A DNA stretch of 64,000 bases from Chloroflexota bacterium (GCA_014360825.1 JACIWT010000004.1:1-64000); one strand, 5' to 3'; numbered from the stretch's first letter, positions 38,879 to 47,159 are shown. Numbers and translations are program-made. Notes: generated from the letters alone by a model not told the origin.

Positions 38879-39259
38879 CTAAGTTCGGGCATCTTCCTGC
38901 TCAGTCCGATCTGCTTTTTGGCATACCTCGATGCTTTCCACTAAGAACTCTTGTCCGGCCACCACTTCGCCGCCGATAGCCCCACACTGGGGGCAAACCC
39001 ACTCGTAGTCATTGGCGGTGAACTCGGTTCCACAATCGCGGCAGCGGAAAAGCGGCTCGACATAACGGAAACAAAGTTCTGCACCGGCCGCCAGCGTGTT
39101 TTCGCTCAGCAGGTCGAAATACATCTGGACGGATTCGTCCACGATGCCGGTCAGCCCACCGATGACCAAGTTCACTCGGGTGACGCGGGTTGCTCCGGCT
39201 GCTCGGGCGTGCTTGAGGACGATATCCAACATATTGTGTGTAACCGCATACTCGTGCAA
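38879..39259 (-). CDS. hypA: hydrogenase nickel-incorporation protein HypA, TTG start
   Basis: A 126-residue HypA. The zinc-ribbon CRDCGTEFTANDYEWVCPQC and the N-terminal helix HEYAVTHNMLDIVLKHA are typical. HypA needs the N-terminal Met1-His2-Glu3 to bind nickel. The only codon that gives Met-His-Glu here is TTG at 39259 (TTGCACGAGTAT), so I place the start there rather than at another TTG five codons upstream (39274), which would bury the metal site. GGACAGG precedes it. It works with HypB downstream in nickel delivery. The palindrome at 39296-39324 lies just upstream. Confidence 0.9.
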   Translation of the reverse strand: MHEYAVTHNMLDIVLKHARAAGATRVTRVNLVIGGLTGIVDESVQMYFDLLSENTLAAGAELCFRYVEPLFRCRDCGTEFTANDYEWVCPQCGAIGGEVVAGQEFLVESIEVCQKADRTEQEDART

Positions 39260-39295
39260 TATCTGCCTGTCCAAAGCGAATTCCGCGTGGCGGTT

Positions 39296-39324
39296 GTAGG
39301 GGCAGGTCTGAGACCTGCCCCTAC
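39296..39324. repeat. REP palindrome between hypA and the HAD gene
   Basis: Arms GTAGGGGCAGGTCT / AGACCTGCCCCTAC around G. It overlaps the stop region of the HAD hydrolase gene (39321). Confidence 0.85.
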
Positions 39325-40022
39325 GAGAGTGCCTCCGCTTTCGCCGGCGGGGGAGCCGGTTCCAACCCCAATTCGGTGAGCAATTCCGTCAGCGAGCGGA
39401 TGCGAGGGACATCCACCTGGGGATGCCGGTCCCGGCGGTCAATCAGATACGCCCTCATGCCGAGGGCGAGGGCAGCGCGCACGTTCTCCACCACATCATC
39501 CACGAAGACGGCCGCCGCGGCGGGCACGCCCATCCTTTGCAAGGCCACTTCGTAGATCCCGGGCTCCGGCTTCGCCCATCCCACCAGTGTGGAGATGATG
39601 ATGTGTTCGAAGTAGCGCGCCAGGTTCAGGGCCTCTAACAGGCGCATCATCCCCGGCCAGGCGTTAGAGACCACGCCTAATGAATAGCGGCCGTGAAGGC
39701 GCTCCAGTGTCATCCAAGTATCGTCGAAGACGCCCACCCGAGCGCGATAGTGCTTGTCGGAGCGCAGGAATGGGGCAAAAGGCCCGTAGTTTTCTGGCAG
39801 ACGCAGCGCGTCTAAGATCCGACGGTACACCCGGGAGAGGGGATGAGCCTCCTCACCTTTCCGCCGGGCGTGGGCGTAAACCCGCTCCAACCATTGGTCG
39901 AAGCGGGCGAAAGGTCGGCCCAGTGTCATAAGCGGATGCGATGACCACGGCTTGTCGCCACGGTAGCGAACGTAGAGGAGAGTGTTGCTGGCATCGAAGA
40001 GAATGGCGCGTATCTCATCCAT
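39321..40022 (-). CDS. HAD-superfamily hydrolase
   Basis: A 233-residue HAD hydrolase, class C1 cap. Motif I is ILFDASNTLL, motif II LGVVSNAWPG, motif III the Lys in GWAKPEPGIYEVAL and motif IV VFVDDVVENVRAAL. In motif I the second Asp of DxDxT is Ser (D-A-S-N-T), as in some dehalogenases and poorly active phosphatases, so phosphatase activity is uncertain. AAGGAGGT lies unusually far (about 18 bases) before ATG 40022, and an AT-rich stretch fills the gap. The gene sits between hypA and a membrane protein gene on the same strand. Confidence 0.85.
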   Translation of the reverse strand: MDEIRAILFDASNTLLYVRYRGDKPWSSHPLMTLGRPFARFDQWLERVYAHARRKGEEAHPLSRVYRRILDALRLPENYGPFAPFLRSDKHYRARVGVFDDTWMTLERLHGRYSLGVVSNAWPGMMRLLEALNLARYFEHIIISTLVGWAKPEPGIYEVALQRMGVPAAAAVFVDDVVENVRAALALGMRAYLIDRRDRHPQVDVPRIRSLTELLTELGLEPAPPPAKAEALS

Positions 40023-40045
40023 TTTGTTTTTAAGATTGTACCTCC

Positions 40046-40738
40046 TTAGTTGTTTTCAGATTTCTGCGGCTGAACCCTGACGCTCTCGGGCACCCACCGG
40101 CCGGTCCACACGGGCAAGCACAATAGCGCGTATCCCAGCCAGAACAGCGGCCAGTTGAACCGGCTGGGGCGAACATTTGCGACGGTTTCCAACCCTCCCG
40201 GCAGGGCGGCGATGGCGTCGGCCATGAACGTGTAGAGACAGAGCAACGCGCCACTTATGCCCAACCCCCATTGTATCGGCCCCAGGTGGAGACGCTGTTT
40301 GGCGTCGGTCTGGCCGGTGAGCAAGACCCCTGCCAGCGCCATAAGGAAAGCGATGAGCATTGGTGCAATCACCGGGCCCCACCAGGGCAGGGGGAGAAGG
40401 AAGAGCACATCCCACTCCAGTAGTGAGCGGGGCCAGCCCAGGAAAAGGCGCAGCCAACCGTAGTATGTGATATCCCATACCCCAAAGGTCAGCATAGCGT
40501 ATCCGATACGATCCTGGAGGCAACGCCCCACCGCCCACCCGAAAGCCAGCAGCATGATGAGCGTGGCCGCCTCGCGGCCCAGTTCCACGAAGGTGATCTG
40601 ATCCAAGACTCCCACGTAATCACGGACAACGTCCTCGATGTTGTAGACCTGCCGTAAGTAAACGACCACTGCGCCTTCGAGGTAAGCCATAGTGATAGCG
40701 AAGACGCCGGTTGCCAATATCTTCTGTCGCCACTGCAT
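40046..40738 (-). CDS. multi-helix membrane protein, unknown
   Basis: A 230-residue integral membrane protein with about six helices (ILATGVFAITMAYLEGAVVV, AATLIMLLAFGWAVGR, and others). The motif GVWDITYYGWLRLFLGWP lies in the middle. I do not recognise the family. ATG 40738 was preferred, since the frame upstream runs through its own promoter region and a REP. The promoter candidate at 40759-40786 is a duplicate of one at 41525-41552. A palindrome-free 23-bp gap separates it from the HAD gene, so the two could be cotranscribed. Confidence 0.75.
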   Translation of the reverse strand: MQWRQKILATGVFAITMAYLEGAVVVYLRQVYNIEDVVRDYVGVLDQITFVELGREAATLIMLLAFGWAVGRCLQDRIGYAMLTFGVWDITYYGWLRLFLGWPRSLLEWDVLFLLPLPWWGPVIAPMLIAFLMALAGVLLTGQTDAKQRLHLGPIQWGLGISGALLCLYTFMADAIAALPGGLETVANVRPSRFNWPLFWLGYALLCLPVWTGRWVPESVRVQPQKSENN

Positions 40739-40792
40739 TTGCTGTCTTTGCGGTGCGTATTTTAGCCGAGAAAGGCGGGGAGTCAAACTGTC
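40724..40792. repeat. duplicated promoter segment, copy A
   Basis: Shares a perfect 38-bp block (40755-40792) and an outer CTGTCGCCA.TGCATTT block with copy B at 41492-41558. The two copies enclose the DUF2283/DUF4258 pair. No gene is seen between 40793 and 40963, which holds a diverged 60-bp repeat (GGCGCCTGTGGCGC). Confidence 0.9.
40759..40786 (-). promoter_or_regulatory. promoter candidate for the membrane-protein gene
   Basis: On the minus strand TTGACT (40781-40786), 16-bp spacer, TAAAAT (40759-40764), 20 bp upstream of ATG 40738; identical boxes in copy B. Confidence 0.6.
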
Positions 40793-40963
40793 GGGGGAAG
40801 GGTAGCGGAGTACAGATGAGGCGATAGAAATCACTTCCTCGGGGGCGCCTGTGGCGCTGGCGGTCCGCGCAGGCAGAGAGTCCACCGATTGCATCTTCGC
40901 GGGGGATGCCTGGGCTTGGGGTCTGCAAGCGCGGTTTCAACCGCCTGCTGTCCTGTGGCCCCG

Positions 40964-41176
40964 TTACATACTCACAGTTTCAAACGCGAATCGCAGGTGT
41001 TCCGGCCCAGGTATTGAGAAGTTGAGCTTTTCGAAGCCGATGACTCGCCCGCTTCGATCTTTCATTAAGATAACTTCATCACCGATTTCCTCGCAGATGT
41101 ATTCATCCTGCGGGTCACCGAACCAGACAGTCAGGGTATTGCCTGTACGGTCGTGGAAAACTTTCACTTGCTCCAT
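40964..41176 (-). CDS. DUF2283 protein, putative antitoxin (pair A)
   Basis: A 70-residue DUF2283 protein (VFHDRTGNTLTVWFGDPQDE, EVILMKDRSGRVIGFEKLNF). Its start overlaps the DUF4258-like gene by 13 bp. DUF2283 genes commonly follow DUF4258 genes in bacteria in a toxin-antitoxin-like layout; a role as antitoxin is inferred. The pair is the mirror image of the one at 41707-42163. Confidence 0.8.
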   Translation of the reverse strand: MEQVKVFHDRTGNTLTVWFGDPQDEYICEEIGDEVILMKDRSGRVIGFEKLNFSIPGPEHLRFAFETVSM

Positions 41177-41481
41177 ACTCGTTCACCTTCCTTGATCGTA
41201 TCGGTCGGATACGTGGTGATCAGGAACCCTTCACTATCAAGGCGCTTCACTACGGCACAGATCCAACGCCCTGGGCTCTCCAGGCGATAGAAAAGATGCA
41301 CAGCCAAATCACTGCGGCTCCGCCGAATCTCATCGGGCGTCTGCAAAACGGCTTGCACATCTGCTTCACGTCCGCGCATAACAGGATGTTTAGTGTTAAC
41401 AATCAAATCCCAGTAGGCACGGGTGACTCGAACCCTGAAACCCAGGGGTGTAGGTACCTCAAAGAGTATGTCGTCGGCCAT
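41164..41481 (-). CDS. DUF4258/RelE-like protein, putative toxin (pair A)
   Basis: A 105-residue protein: HPVMRGREADVQAVLQTPDE, then RRSRSDLAVHLFYRL and TTYPTDTIKEGERVWSK. This layout (helix, beta-strands, conserved Arg and His) matches small RNase-like DUF4258/PBECR-type domains. ATG 41481 lies 40 bp after the TAAAAT of promoter copy B. It overlaps the DUF2283 gene. Toxicity is inferred from pairing only. Confidence 0.7.
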   Translation of the reverse strand: MADDILFEVPTPLGFRVRVTRAYWDLIVNTKHPVMRGREADVQAVLQTPDEIRRSRSDLAVHLFYRLESPGRWICAVVKRLDSEGFLITTYPTDTIKEGERVWSK

Positions 41482-41491
41482 TTCAGTCTCT

Positions 41492-41558
41492 CTGTCGCCA
41501 TTGCATTTCTTACCCTTGGCGCGTATTTTAGCCGAGAAAGGCGGGGAGTCAAACTGTC
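41492..41558. repeat. duplicated promoter segment, copy B
   Basis: Perfect 38-bp identity (41521-41558) with 40755-40792. It places the same promoter in front of the DUF4258/DUF2283 pair. Confidence 0.9.
41525..41552 (-). promoter_or_regulatory. promoter candidate for DUF4258/DUF2283 pair A
   Basis: On the minus strand TTGACT (41547-41552), 16-bp spacer, TAAAAT (41525-41530), within the duplicated segment. Confidence 0.6.
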
Positions 41559-41706
41559 AGGGTATAGCCCTCATCCCTAGTCTATCTTCGCGCCGGGAAG
41601 AGAAAAATTGACACATCCACCAATCCGAGGTGCAGTGAGGCATCCGTTGATAAGCATTATGCAGTAGTACCAAGATAGAGTATAATTACAGTGAAGGTTT
41701 GAGATA

Positions 41707-41991
41707 ATGAAGGGCACAATACCGGATTTCGAATTGTCTTTGCACGCCCGAGAGATGCTGGCGGAACGAAAGATACCAGTAGAGTGGATATGGCGTACGA
41801 TCAGTTCTCCAAATCGCATTGAAACCAGCGCAGACGGCAGTATTCACTACATTGGAGCCATCTCTGAGCATGAGGGGCGATTCTTGCGAGTGGTGGTCAA
41901 TCCGTACGTGAAACCAAATCGAATTGTGACGGTCTTCTTTGACCGGCGCCTGAGGAGGAAGGATGAGACTGAAAATAGACAGAGAAAATGA
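41707..41991 (+). CDS. DUF4258 protein, putative toxin (pair B)
   Basis: A 94-residue DUF4258 protein: FELSLHAREMLAERKIPVEW at the start, SADGSIHYIGAISEHEGRFL and VVVNPYVKPNRIVTVFFDRR at the end. The family is thought to be RelE-like. It overlaps the DUF2283 gene by 29 bp. A TATAATTAC box lies about 20 bp before ATG 41707 and may be its -10 element. The gene region is clearly lower in G+C than the surroundings, suggesting recent gain. Confidence 0.85.
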   Translation: MKGTIPDFELSLHAREMLAERKIPVEWIWRTISSPNRIETSADGSIHYIGAISEHEGRFLRVVVNPYVKPNRIVTVFFDRRLRRKDETENRQRK

Positions 41992-42163
41992 CGCGCTGTA
42001 CTTTCGACTGGATGAAACCGCAATTGTAGAGTCTGAGGAAGTCCAACCAGGAGTGATACTGGATTTTGATAAAGATGGTCGTGTGGTGGGTATCGAAATT
42101 CTAGCCCTGAGCACGCGTGTGGATTTGGAGAAACTCCGTGTTCTCCAGTTCGAGACGGCGTAG
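41963..42163 (+). CDS. DUF2283 protein, putative antitoxin (pair B)
   Basis: A 66-residue DUF2283 protein (MRLKIDRENDALYFRLDETA, GVILDFDKDGRVVGIEILAL). GAGGAAGG precedes ATG 41963, which lies inside the DUF4258 gene. Together with pair A it makes two divergent modules of the same type within 1.2 kb; the proteins are only moderately similar. Confidence 0.85.
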   Translation: MRLKIDRENDALYFRLDETAIVESEEVQPGVILDFDKDGRVVGIEILALSTRVDLEKLRVLQFETA

Positions 42164-42307
42164 CGCGCGTCACAATATCCCACCACCCTCTCCTTCAGGC
42201 ACGGCTTCAACCGCCCGCCGTCTAACCCGCGATGCCGCAGGCCATCTGTTGATAGGCCTTGGCTGAGGCGGGCAGGACGTTGATTTCTTCTCGCATGGCG
42301 CGTGCGC

Positions 42308-43051
42308 TCAACTCTCTTCCCTCTCCTCCCATCCCAAACTCCGCAAGTACTCCCGGTCCTCGTCAGACAGGCGGGCGCGGGCGAGGAGGTCGGGTCGGCG
42401 CTCCAGGGTGCGGCGCAGCGATTCCCGCCGCCGCCAGCGCACGATTTCGGCGTGGTTGCCGGAGAGGAGCACCTCGGGCACACGGTGGCCGCGGAATTCA
42501 GCCGGGCGGGTGTAGTGCGGGTGCTCCAGTAGCCCCTCGGCGTAGGAGTCGCGCAGCGTGGCCATGGGATCGCCCAGGGCCGACGGCAACAGGCGTGTCA
42601 CTGCCTCCACAATGACCATCGCCGGTATCTCGCCTCCGCTTAGCACGTAGTCGCCGATGGAGATCTCATCCGTGGCCAGGTGCAGTCGTACCCGCTCGTC
42701 CACACCCTCGTATCGCCCGCAGATCAAAACCAGGCGCGGCTGGGCAGCCAGTTCCAGGGCCATTTCTTGAGTGAAGAGACGCCCCTGCGGGCTGAGCAGG
42801 ATGATCGGCCCGGCTGGCCCATCTGCCATTACCGCTTCGACAGCGCGGAAAATAGGCTCCGGTTTCATCACCATCCCGCCGCCGCCGCCATAGGGCATGT
42901 CGTCGGTGATGTGATGTTTGTCTGTGGTGTAATCGCGGATATTGTGCAGGTGTATGGACACCAGGCCCGATTCGATGGCCCGCTTCACGATGCTCTCCTC
43001 GAATATGCCAGCGAATAGGCCGGGGAATAGGGTCAGAATATCGAATCGCAA
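42308..43051 (-). CDS. trmD: tRNA (guanine37-N1)-methyltransferase TrmD
   Basis: A 247-residue SPOUT methyltransferase: [36 protein letters not shown], the knot motifs [18 protein letters not shown] and [13 protein letters not shown], then [17 protein letters not shown]. It methylates G37 of tRNAs to keep the reading frame. The start is TTG 43051: AGGAGGT lies 5 bases before it and the next residues match the family N-terminus. ATG 43069 would place the ribosome site inside the gene. The usual partners (rpsP, rimM, rplS) are absent, which is unusual. A REP palindrome (43075-43101) is just upstream. Confidence 0.95.
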   Translation of the reverse strand: MRFDILTLFPGLFAGIFEESIVKRAIESGLVSIHLHNIRDYTTDKHHITDDMPYGGGGGMVMKPEPIFRAVEAVMADGPAGPIILLSPQGRLFTQEMALELAAQPRLVLICGRYEGVDERVRLHLATDEISIGDYVLSGGEIPAMVIVEAVTRLLPSALGDPMATLRDSYAEGLLEHPHYTRPAEFRGHRVPEVLLSGNHAEIVRWRRRESLRRTLERRPDLLARARLSDEDREYLRSLGWEEREES

Positions 43052-43074
43052 TTCGCACCTCCTATACATGACCC

Positions 43075-43162
43075 GTAGGACAAGTTGCCAACTTGTCCTA
43101 CGTCGGCGATTGAAATCGCATCTTTGGGGCGCCTGCGGCGCCGGCCGTCCGCCTGCGCGGAC
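43075..43162. repeat. palindrome plus 60-bp repeat between trmD and the M23 gene
   Basis: GTAGGACAAGTTG / CAACTTGTCCTAC (43075-43101) followed by a copy of the CGGCGATTGAAATC repeat (43103-43162). Both families recur elsewhere in the window. Confidence 0.85.
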
Positions 43163-43169
43163 TTTGAAA

Positions 43170-43198
43170 TTGCCACCGCGCGAAAGGTATGCTATAAT
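43170..43198 (+). promoter_or_regulatory. promoter candidate for the M23 gene
   Basis: TTGCCA (43170-43175), 17-bp spacer, TATAAT (43193-43198), directly after the repeat. Confidence 0.6.
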
Positions 43199-43220
43199 TC
43201 CGCCCGATTGGAGGCCCCCA

Positions 43221-44183
43221 TTGAGTATACCCGACCATATGAAAGCCATGCAAACTACGGCGACCACCCACAGGGCGCTGGCGATGGTTGCCTTGCTGAG
43301 TCTGGTGCTAGTCGGCTGGTGTCCCATCCATCCCGACAGCCACACATCTCTGTTCGCTCTGACTCCCACGCCAACTGCGTCTCCTACCATAGATCCAGGC
43401 GATGCGCCCACGGCCACGCCAGCATCGTCCAATCCAGAACATTTCTGGTTTGGCCGCCCTATCCCGCCCAGCGGAGCAGATTATGTGAGCCGCTTCTATC
43501 CCTACGGGTCCACTGCTGGCGGAGAACTCCCCGTGCATCATGGCGTGGAATTTGTGAACCCGACTGGCACGCCTGTGCTCGCTGTGGCCGACGCCACGGT
43601 GGTCTGGGCGGGCGATGACCACATCATCGGCTTCGGGCCGCGACGGGATTTCTACGGCACTCTGGTTGTCCTCGAACACCACCAGCGCTACAACGGCCAG
43701 CGTCTCCTCACCCTGTACGGGCATCTCTCCCGCGTCCTGGTGGAGCGAGGGCAAGTCGTCCGGCGCGGCGAGGTTATCGGCGAGGTGGGTATGACCGGCG
43801 TGGCGATGGGCCCCCACCTGCATTTCGAGGTGCGTGTGGGCCGCGACGATTACGCCTCCACACGCAACCCTGAACTCTGGCTGGAGCCTTATCCCGGACG
43901 CGGCGTCATCGCCGGGCGACTGGTGGATGGTGATGGAAATCCTATCCCACAGGCCCGCATCGTGATCCGTTCGGCGGGGGCAGGGGATGACTATTGGCGC
44001 GAGATATGGACGTACGCAAGTGACGGCATCAACCCTGACGACGAGTGGGGCGAGAACTTCGCCCTCGGCGACGTGCCGGCTGGACTATACATAATAGAGG
44101 TGAAATCGGCTGACGGAACGGCGACCCAGCGGGTCGGGGTAACCGGTGGCAAGATCAGTTTCGTTAACATACAAGTGCAGTGA
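43221..44183 (+). CDS. secreted M23 (LytM-like) peptidase
   Basis: A 320-residue exported protein. A signal peptide or anchor ([20 protein letters not shown]) is followed by a Thr/Pro-rich linker and an M23 domain with [16 protein letters not shown] and [11 protein letters not shown]. The usual Asp of the HxxxD metal motif is Glu here (HGVEF). A C-terminal beta-sandwich of carboxypeptidase-regulatory type follows ([20 protein letters not shown]). Expected to bind or cut peptidoglycan cross-links outside the membrane; the D-to-E change leaves activity open. TTG 43221 has GGAGG 6 bases upstream; ATG 43239 is the alternative. The adenosine-specific kinase gene follows by 9 bp. Confidence 0.85.
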   Translation: MSIPDHMKAMQTTATTHRALAMVALLSLVLVGWCPIHPDSHTSLFALTPTPTASPTIDPGDAPTATPASSNPEHFWFGRPIPPSGADYVSRFYPYGSTAGGELPVHHGVEFVNPTGTPVLAVADATVVWAGDDHIIGFGPRRDFYGTLVVLEHHQRYNGQRLLTLYGHLSRVLVERGQVVRRGEVIGEVGMTGVAMGPHLHFEVRVGRDDYASTRNPELWLEPYPGRGVIAGRLVDGDGNPIPQARIVIRSAGAGDDYWREIWTYASDGINPDDEWGENFALGDVPAGLYIIEVKSADGTATQRVGVTGGKISFVNIQVQ

Positions 44184-44192
44184 GGAGGGGAT

Positions 44193-44702
44193 ATGGAACT
44201 CAAACTGGTCTCGCTTAAGAACACTCTGCGCGACCCGGTGACCGGCGAGGAGAAGACGGTCAATTTGATCCTGGGGCAGAGCCATTTCATCAAGACGGTG
44301 GAGGACCTGCACGAAATCTTGGTGCAAGCGGTGCCCGGCATCCAGTTCGGTCTGGCCTTCTGTGAATCCTCGGGCGATGCCCTCATCCGCCACACTGGCA
44401 CCGACGAGGCGCTCCGCCAACTGGCCATCGAGAACGCCCAGGCCATCGCCGCCGGGCACGCCTTCGTCATTGTGTTGGGCAACGCCTGGCCCATCAACGT
44501 CCTCAACGCGGTGAAGATGGCTCCCGAGGTGTGCCGCATTTTCTGCGCCACTGCCAATGCCGTTCAGGTGGTCATCGCCGAGACCGAACAGGGTCGCGGG
44601 GTATTGGGCGTGATTGACGGCATCCACACCAAAGGCGTGGAGGACGAGAAAGGCATCGCCTGGCGCAAAGACCTCTTGCGCAAGATCGGCTACAAACTCT
44701 AA
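44193..44702 (+). CDS. adenosine-specific kinase family protein
   Basis: A 169-residue protein of the Adenosine_kin (DUF355) family: ILGQSHFIKTVEDLHEILVQ, FGLAFCESSGDALIRHTG, AGHAFVIVLGNAWPINVLNA, ETEQGRGVLGVIDGIHTKGV. The family is known from archaea and thermophilic bacteria, where a member was described as binding adenosine. The cellular role is not settled. GAGGAGG lies just before ATG 44193. It ends in a 4-bp overlap with the convergent gene. Confidence 0.9.
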   Translation: MELKLVSLKNTLRDPVTGEEKTVNLILGQSHFIKTVEDLHEILVQAVPGIQFGLAFCESSGDALIRHTGTDEALRQLAIENAQAIAAGHAFVIVLGNAWPINVLNAVKMAPEVCRIFCATANAVQVVIAETEQGRGVLGVIDGIHTKGVEDEKGIAWRKDLLRKIGYKL

Positions 44703-45073
44703 CAGGTCACGTGGATGATAGCGGCCAGTCTCCGGCCCTCGCCTGCCAGGCGGTTGTACAGTTCCAGGGCCTGGGGCGCGTGCAGGACGTGCACTTCCAC
44801 ACCTCGCTGGCGCAACACCTCCTGGGTCTGCTCCATGATCGGCAGGTCGCCGAATTGCCCCGCGCCGATGACCAGTATTTGTGGGTCGCCGACCAACGCC
44901 TCGGCGATCTCCTCGGGACCCAGCGGGGTGTGACCGCGGCTGTATTTGCGGGATAGTTCCTTGGGCCTCGCCTTTACCTCGCCGCCAGCGGTGATGAGGA
45001 TGTCCTCCTCGTAGCGCACGCCATCCACCTGCACCCATCCAAAGCCCGTCTCCTCCAAACGCGGGTATTGCAT
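44699..45073 (-). CDS. Mth938-like domain protein
   Basis: A 124-residue protein of the DUF498/Mth938 (NDUFAF3-like) family. It contains YEEDILITAGGEVKARPKEL, the glycine-rich ILVIGAGQFGDLPIM and VEVHVLHAPQALELYNRL. It is a small single-domain alpha/beta protein of unknown biochemical function; the eukaryotic relative helps assemble complex I. The stop overlaps that of the adenosine-specific kinase tail-to-tail by 4 bp. Confidence 0.85.
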   Translation of the reverse strand: MQYPRLEETGFGWVQVDGVRYEEDILITAGGEVKARPKELSRKYSRGHTPLGPEEIAEALVGDPQILVIGAGQFGDLPIMEQTQEVLRQRGVEVHVLHAPQALELYNRLAGEGRRLAAIIHVTC

Positions 45074-45094
45074 CTTCTCTCTGTCTCCTTGTCT

Positions 45095-45141
45095 CCCCTT
45101 CTCCCTCTCTCCCTACAGGGAGAGGGGCTGGGGGTGAGGGC
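45095..45141. repeat. CTCTCCCT palindrome repeat
   Basis: CTCTCTCCCTACAGGGAGAG followed by GGGCTGGGGGTGAGGG. Related to the larger hairpin at 56284-56346 and placed between two genes on the minus strand. Confidence 0.75.
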
Positions 45142-45145
45142 TATC

Positions 45146-45967
45146 TCAATGCGCGGACAACAGCCAGCGCTCCCGAAGGGCATCCAGCACGCACTCCTCA
45201 CGCAATTGCACCAAGATGCCGTTCACTTTCTCCAATAGGATCGGGCTCTGCAAGGTGACGGCTATCACGTAGGGCTCATCCGTCAATAGAATCCCTTCGA
45301 CTATCTGTACACCACCGCGTCCCACGAACTCGTAGGCGGTGATGGCATCCACGACTACGACATCCACCTCGCCGTTCAGGAGCGCATCGCGGGCCTCCTC
45401 GGGCGTGGTGAAAGGGGTCAGTTGCAGGGCCACACCTTTCTCTCGCTGTAGGGTTCGGAGCCGCTCGTGTCCGGCGCTGCCCAGTTCGACGCCCACCCGC
45501 CGCCCGTCCAGATCGGAGAGCGACTGGACGCTGGATTCACCCTCGCGTTCGAGGATTACCTGGCCGGCGTTGAAATAGGAGTAGGAGTAGAGCACGTCGC
45601 GGGTCAGGAATCGGTCGTAGGGCAAAGCGGAGATGATGAGGTCGAACTTGCCCGTCCGCAGCGCGTCGTAGAGGCCATCGAAGTGCACGTTCACGAACTC
45701 CACGCCCACGCCAAGCCGGCTCCCGATCTCTCGTGCCAGGTCCACGTCGTAGCCCTGGTAACTGCCATCCTGCAACTGCACCTCGAAGGGCGGGTAACTG
45801 GCGTCCATACCCACCCGCATCACGCCCTGCCGCTGGATGCGCTCCCAGGTCGGGTCACGCTGGGGAGCCAGTGGTCCGACGGTGAAAAGGACGGCGATCG
45901 CGGCGATCAGTCCCAGGCTGGCGGCCAGGACGATGAGCACTCGCCGGTCGCGCCCATATCTCCGCAT
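45146..45967 (-). CDS. amino-acid-type ABC transporter substrate-binding protein
   Basis: A 273-residue family 3 solute-binding protein. A membrane anchor or signal (RRVLIVLAASLGLIAAIAVL) is followed by the bilobal domain: MRVGMDASYPPFEVQ, GYDVDLAREIGSRLGVGVEF, FDLIISALPYDRFLTRDVLY and GEVDVVVVDAITAYEFVG. It binds a polar amino acid or similar solute outside the membrane. No permease or ATPase is adjacent, so it may serve a remote transporter or act as a sensor. ATG 45967 with GGTGGG in front was chosen; it lies 10 bp after the glycosidase gene, pointing to cotranscription. Confidence 0.85.
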   Translation of the reverse strand: MRRYGRDRRVLIVLAASLGLIAAIAVLFTVGPLAPQRDPTWERIQRQGVMRVGMDASYPPFEVQLQDGSYQGYDVDLAREIGSRLGVGVEFVNVHFDGLYDALRTGKFDLIISALPYDRFLTRDVLYSYSYFNAGQVILEREGESSVQSLSDLDGRRVGVELGSAGHERLRTLQREKGVALQLTPFTTPEEARDALLNGEVDVVVVDAITAYEFVGRGGVQIVEGILLTDEPYVIAVTLQSPILLEKVNGILVQLREECVLDALRERWLLSAH

Positions 45968-45977
45968 GGCGTCCCAC

Positions 45978-47159
45978 CTACCAGCCGACATTGGATCCCA
46001 CCTCCTTGCCCTGGGCATACTGCTGTACCGCCAGATAGACCGGCTTGGCGATGAAATCAACGGTTACAAAGGTGAAGTAGTCCTGGTAAGTGCCGGCAGA
46101 GCGCGGATAACGAAAGGCCCACATCGCCACCGCCTGGCACCAATCCCATTCCTCCAGCGCCTTCTGGTAAGCGCGGACGGTGTACTCGATGCGTTGGTAG
46201 GGGCGCACCGCCTTTGTCCAGCGCGGGTGGTCGTTCCAGCCGCCCTCGGTGATGAGGCATGGCTTATCGCCATCGCCATTGCGGACCATCACCTGGTGGA
46301 TCAACTCGGCGCGGGCGAAATTCACCACCTCGGCGCTGGCCGGGTCGTCCGGCGGAAAGGTCAGCCCGTAAGCGTGAATCGCCATCGCGTCGAAGCAATC
46401 CCTTGCCCCAGCATCGTACATCCGTTGCAAGAACTCCAGGTCATCCATGCCCCACTCACTCCCCGGTGGGGCCAGGGTAGGGGCCAACCCCGCTGCCACC
46501 ACTTGCACCTCCGGGTTCGCCTCTTTGGCGCGCTGGCAGGCCAGGCATAGGAGCCGCGTGTAGGCCTCCGGGTCCACCGGGCGATAACCCCACTCGAAAC
46601 TCAAATTTGGCTCGTTCCAGACGATCACGTAGCGCACTTTGCCCTTGAAATGCTCGACGAAGGCGGCCACGAAATCGGCGTAGTCAGCGAAATGGGTCTC
46701 ATCCAGGTAGCGATAGGTGGTCTCGGGAGGGCGGGCCCATTCGGGCACGAAGTCAATCCGCGCCACCACCGTCAGCCCCTGGTTCACGGCGTGGTTGACC
46801 ACCACATCGGGGTGGGCCCACTCGTAGCGCCCCTTCTGCGGCTCGTAGTAGCCCCAGGGGAAATACTCCACGATCCACGAAGCGCCCATCTCCCGCACCA
46901 TCTCCAGGGTGTGCTTGATCTTCCACTCCTCCACCTCGTCGGTCAGACGGGTGTGGACGCCGATCTTGGGGTTGATGGTCTCCACGCGCTGGGGTGGACC
47001 GAGGCGCACCACCGGGCGGGGAGCCCGCGCCAACTGGCTCACGATCACCAGGAAGAGCGCCAGGCGTACGAGATCCGCCCACTTGATAACCTTGCGAAGG
47101 TTGTGGAACCTTCGCAAGGTTTGTCTGTTGAGCAGAGGATTGCCGTTATCTTGCGCCAA
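45978..47159 (-). CDS. clan GH-A glycoside hydrolase (GH39/GH5-like), membrane-anchored
   Basis: A 393-residue protein with one N-terminal membrane segment (about 28-45, LVRLALFLVIVSQLARA) and a TIM-barrel: GASWIVEYFPWGYYEP, the acid/base Glu183 in VIVWNEPNLSFEWG and the likely nucleophile Glu305 in CLITEGGWND. The pattern fits GH39/GH5-type retaining enzymes; the substrate is unknown. TTG 47159 is the only good start in frame. Residues 14-24 (TLRRFHNLRKV) are encoded by a REP palindrome (47089-47120), so a mobile hairpin has become part of the cytoplasmic N-terminus, or a former start downstream was lost. The solute-binding protein gene follows by 10 bp. Confidence 0.8.
   Translation of the reverse strand: MAQDNGNPLLNRQTLRRFHNLRKVIKWADLVRLALFLVIVSQLARAPRPVVRLGPPQRVETINPKIGVHTRLTDEVEEWKIKHTLEMVREMGASWIVEYFPWGYYEPQKGRYEWAHPDVVVNHAVNQGLTVVARIDFVPEWARPPETTYRYLDETHFADYADFVAAFVEHFKGKVRYVIVWNEPNLSFEWGYRPVDPEAYTRLLCLACQRAKEANPEVQVVAAGLAPTLAPPGSEWGMDDLEFLQRMYDAGARDCFDAMAIHAYGLTFPPDDPASAEVVNFARAELIHQVMVRNGDGDKPCLITEGGWNDHPRWTKAVRPYQRIEYTVRAYQKALEEWDWCQAVAMWAFRYPRSAGTYQDYFTFVTVDFIAKPVYLAVQQYAQGKEVGSNVGW
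47089..47120. repeat. REP palindrome inside the GH-A gene
   Basis: Arms ACCTTGCGAAGGTT / AACCTTCGCAAGGT around GTGG, the TTGCGAAGG family that flanks the RAYT at 60483. Translated in frame. Confidence 0.85.

Noticed and set aside
42222-42296. 24-codon frame after trmD (MREEINVLPASAKAYQQMAC...)
   Set aside because: It has an ATG 11 bases past the trmD stop and could be a remnant of a lost gene, but it is too short and has no ribosome site of its own.
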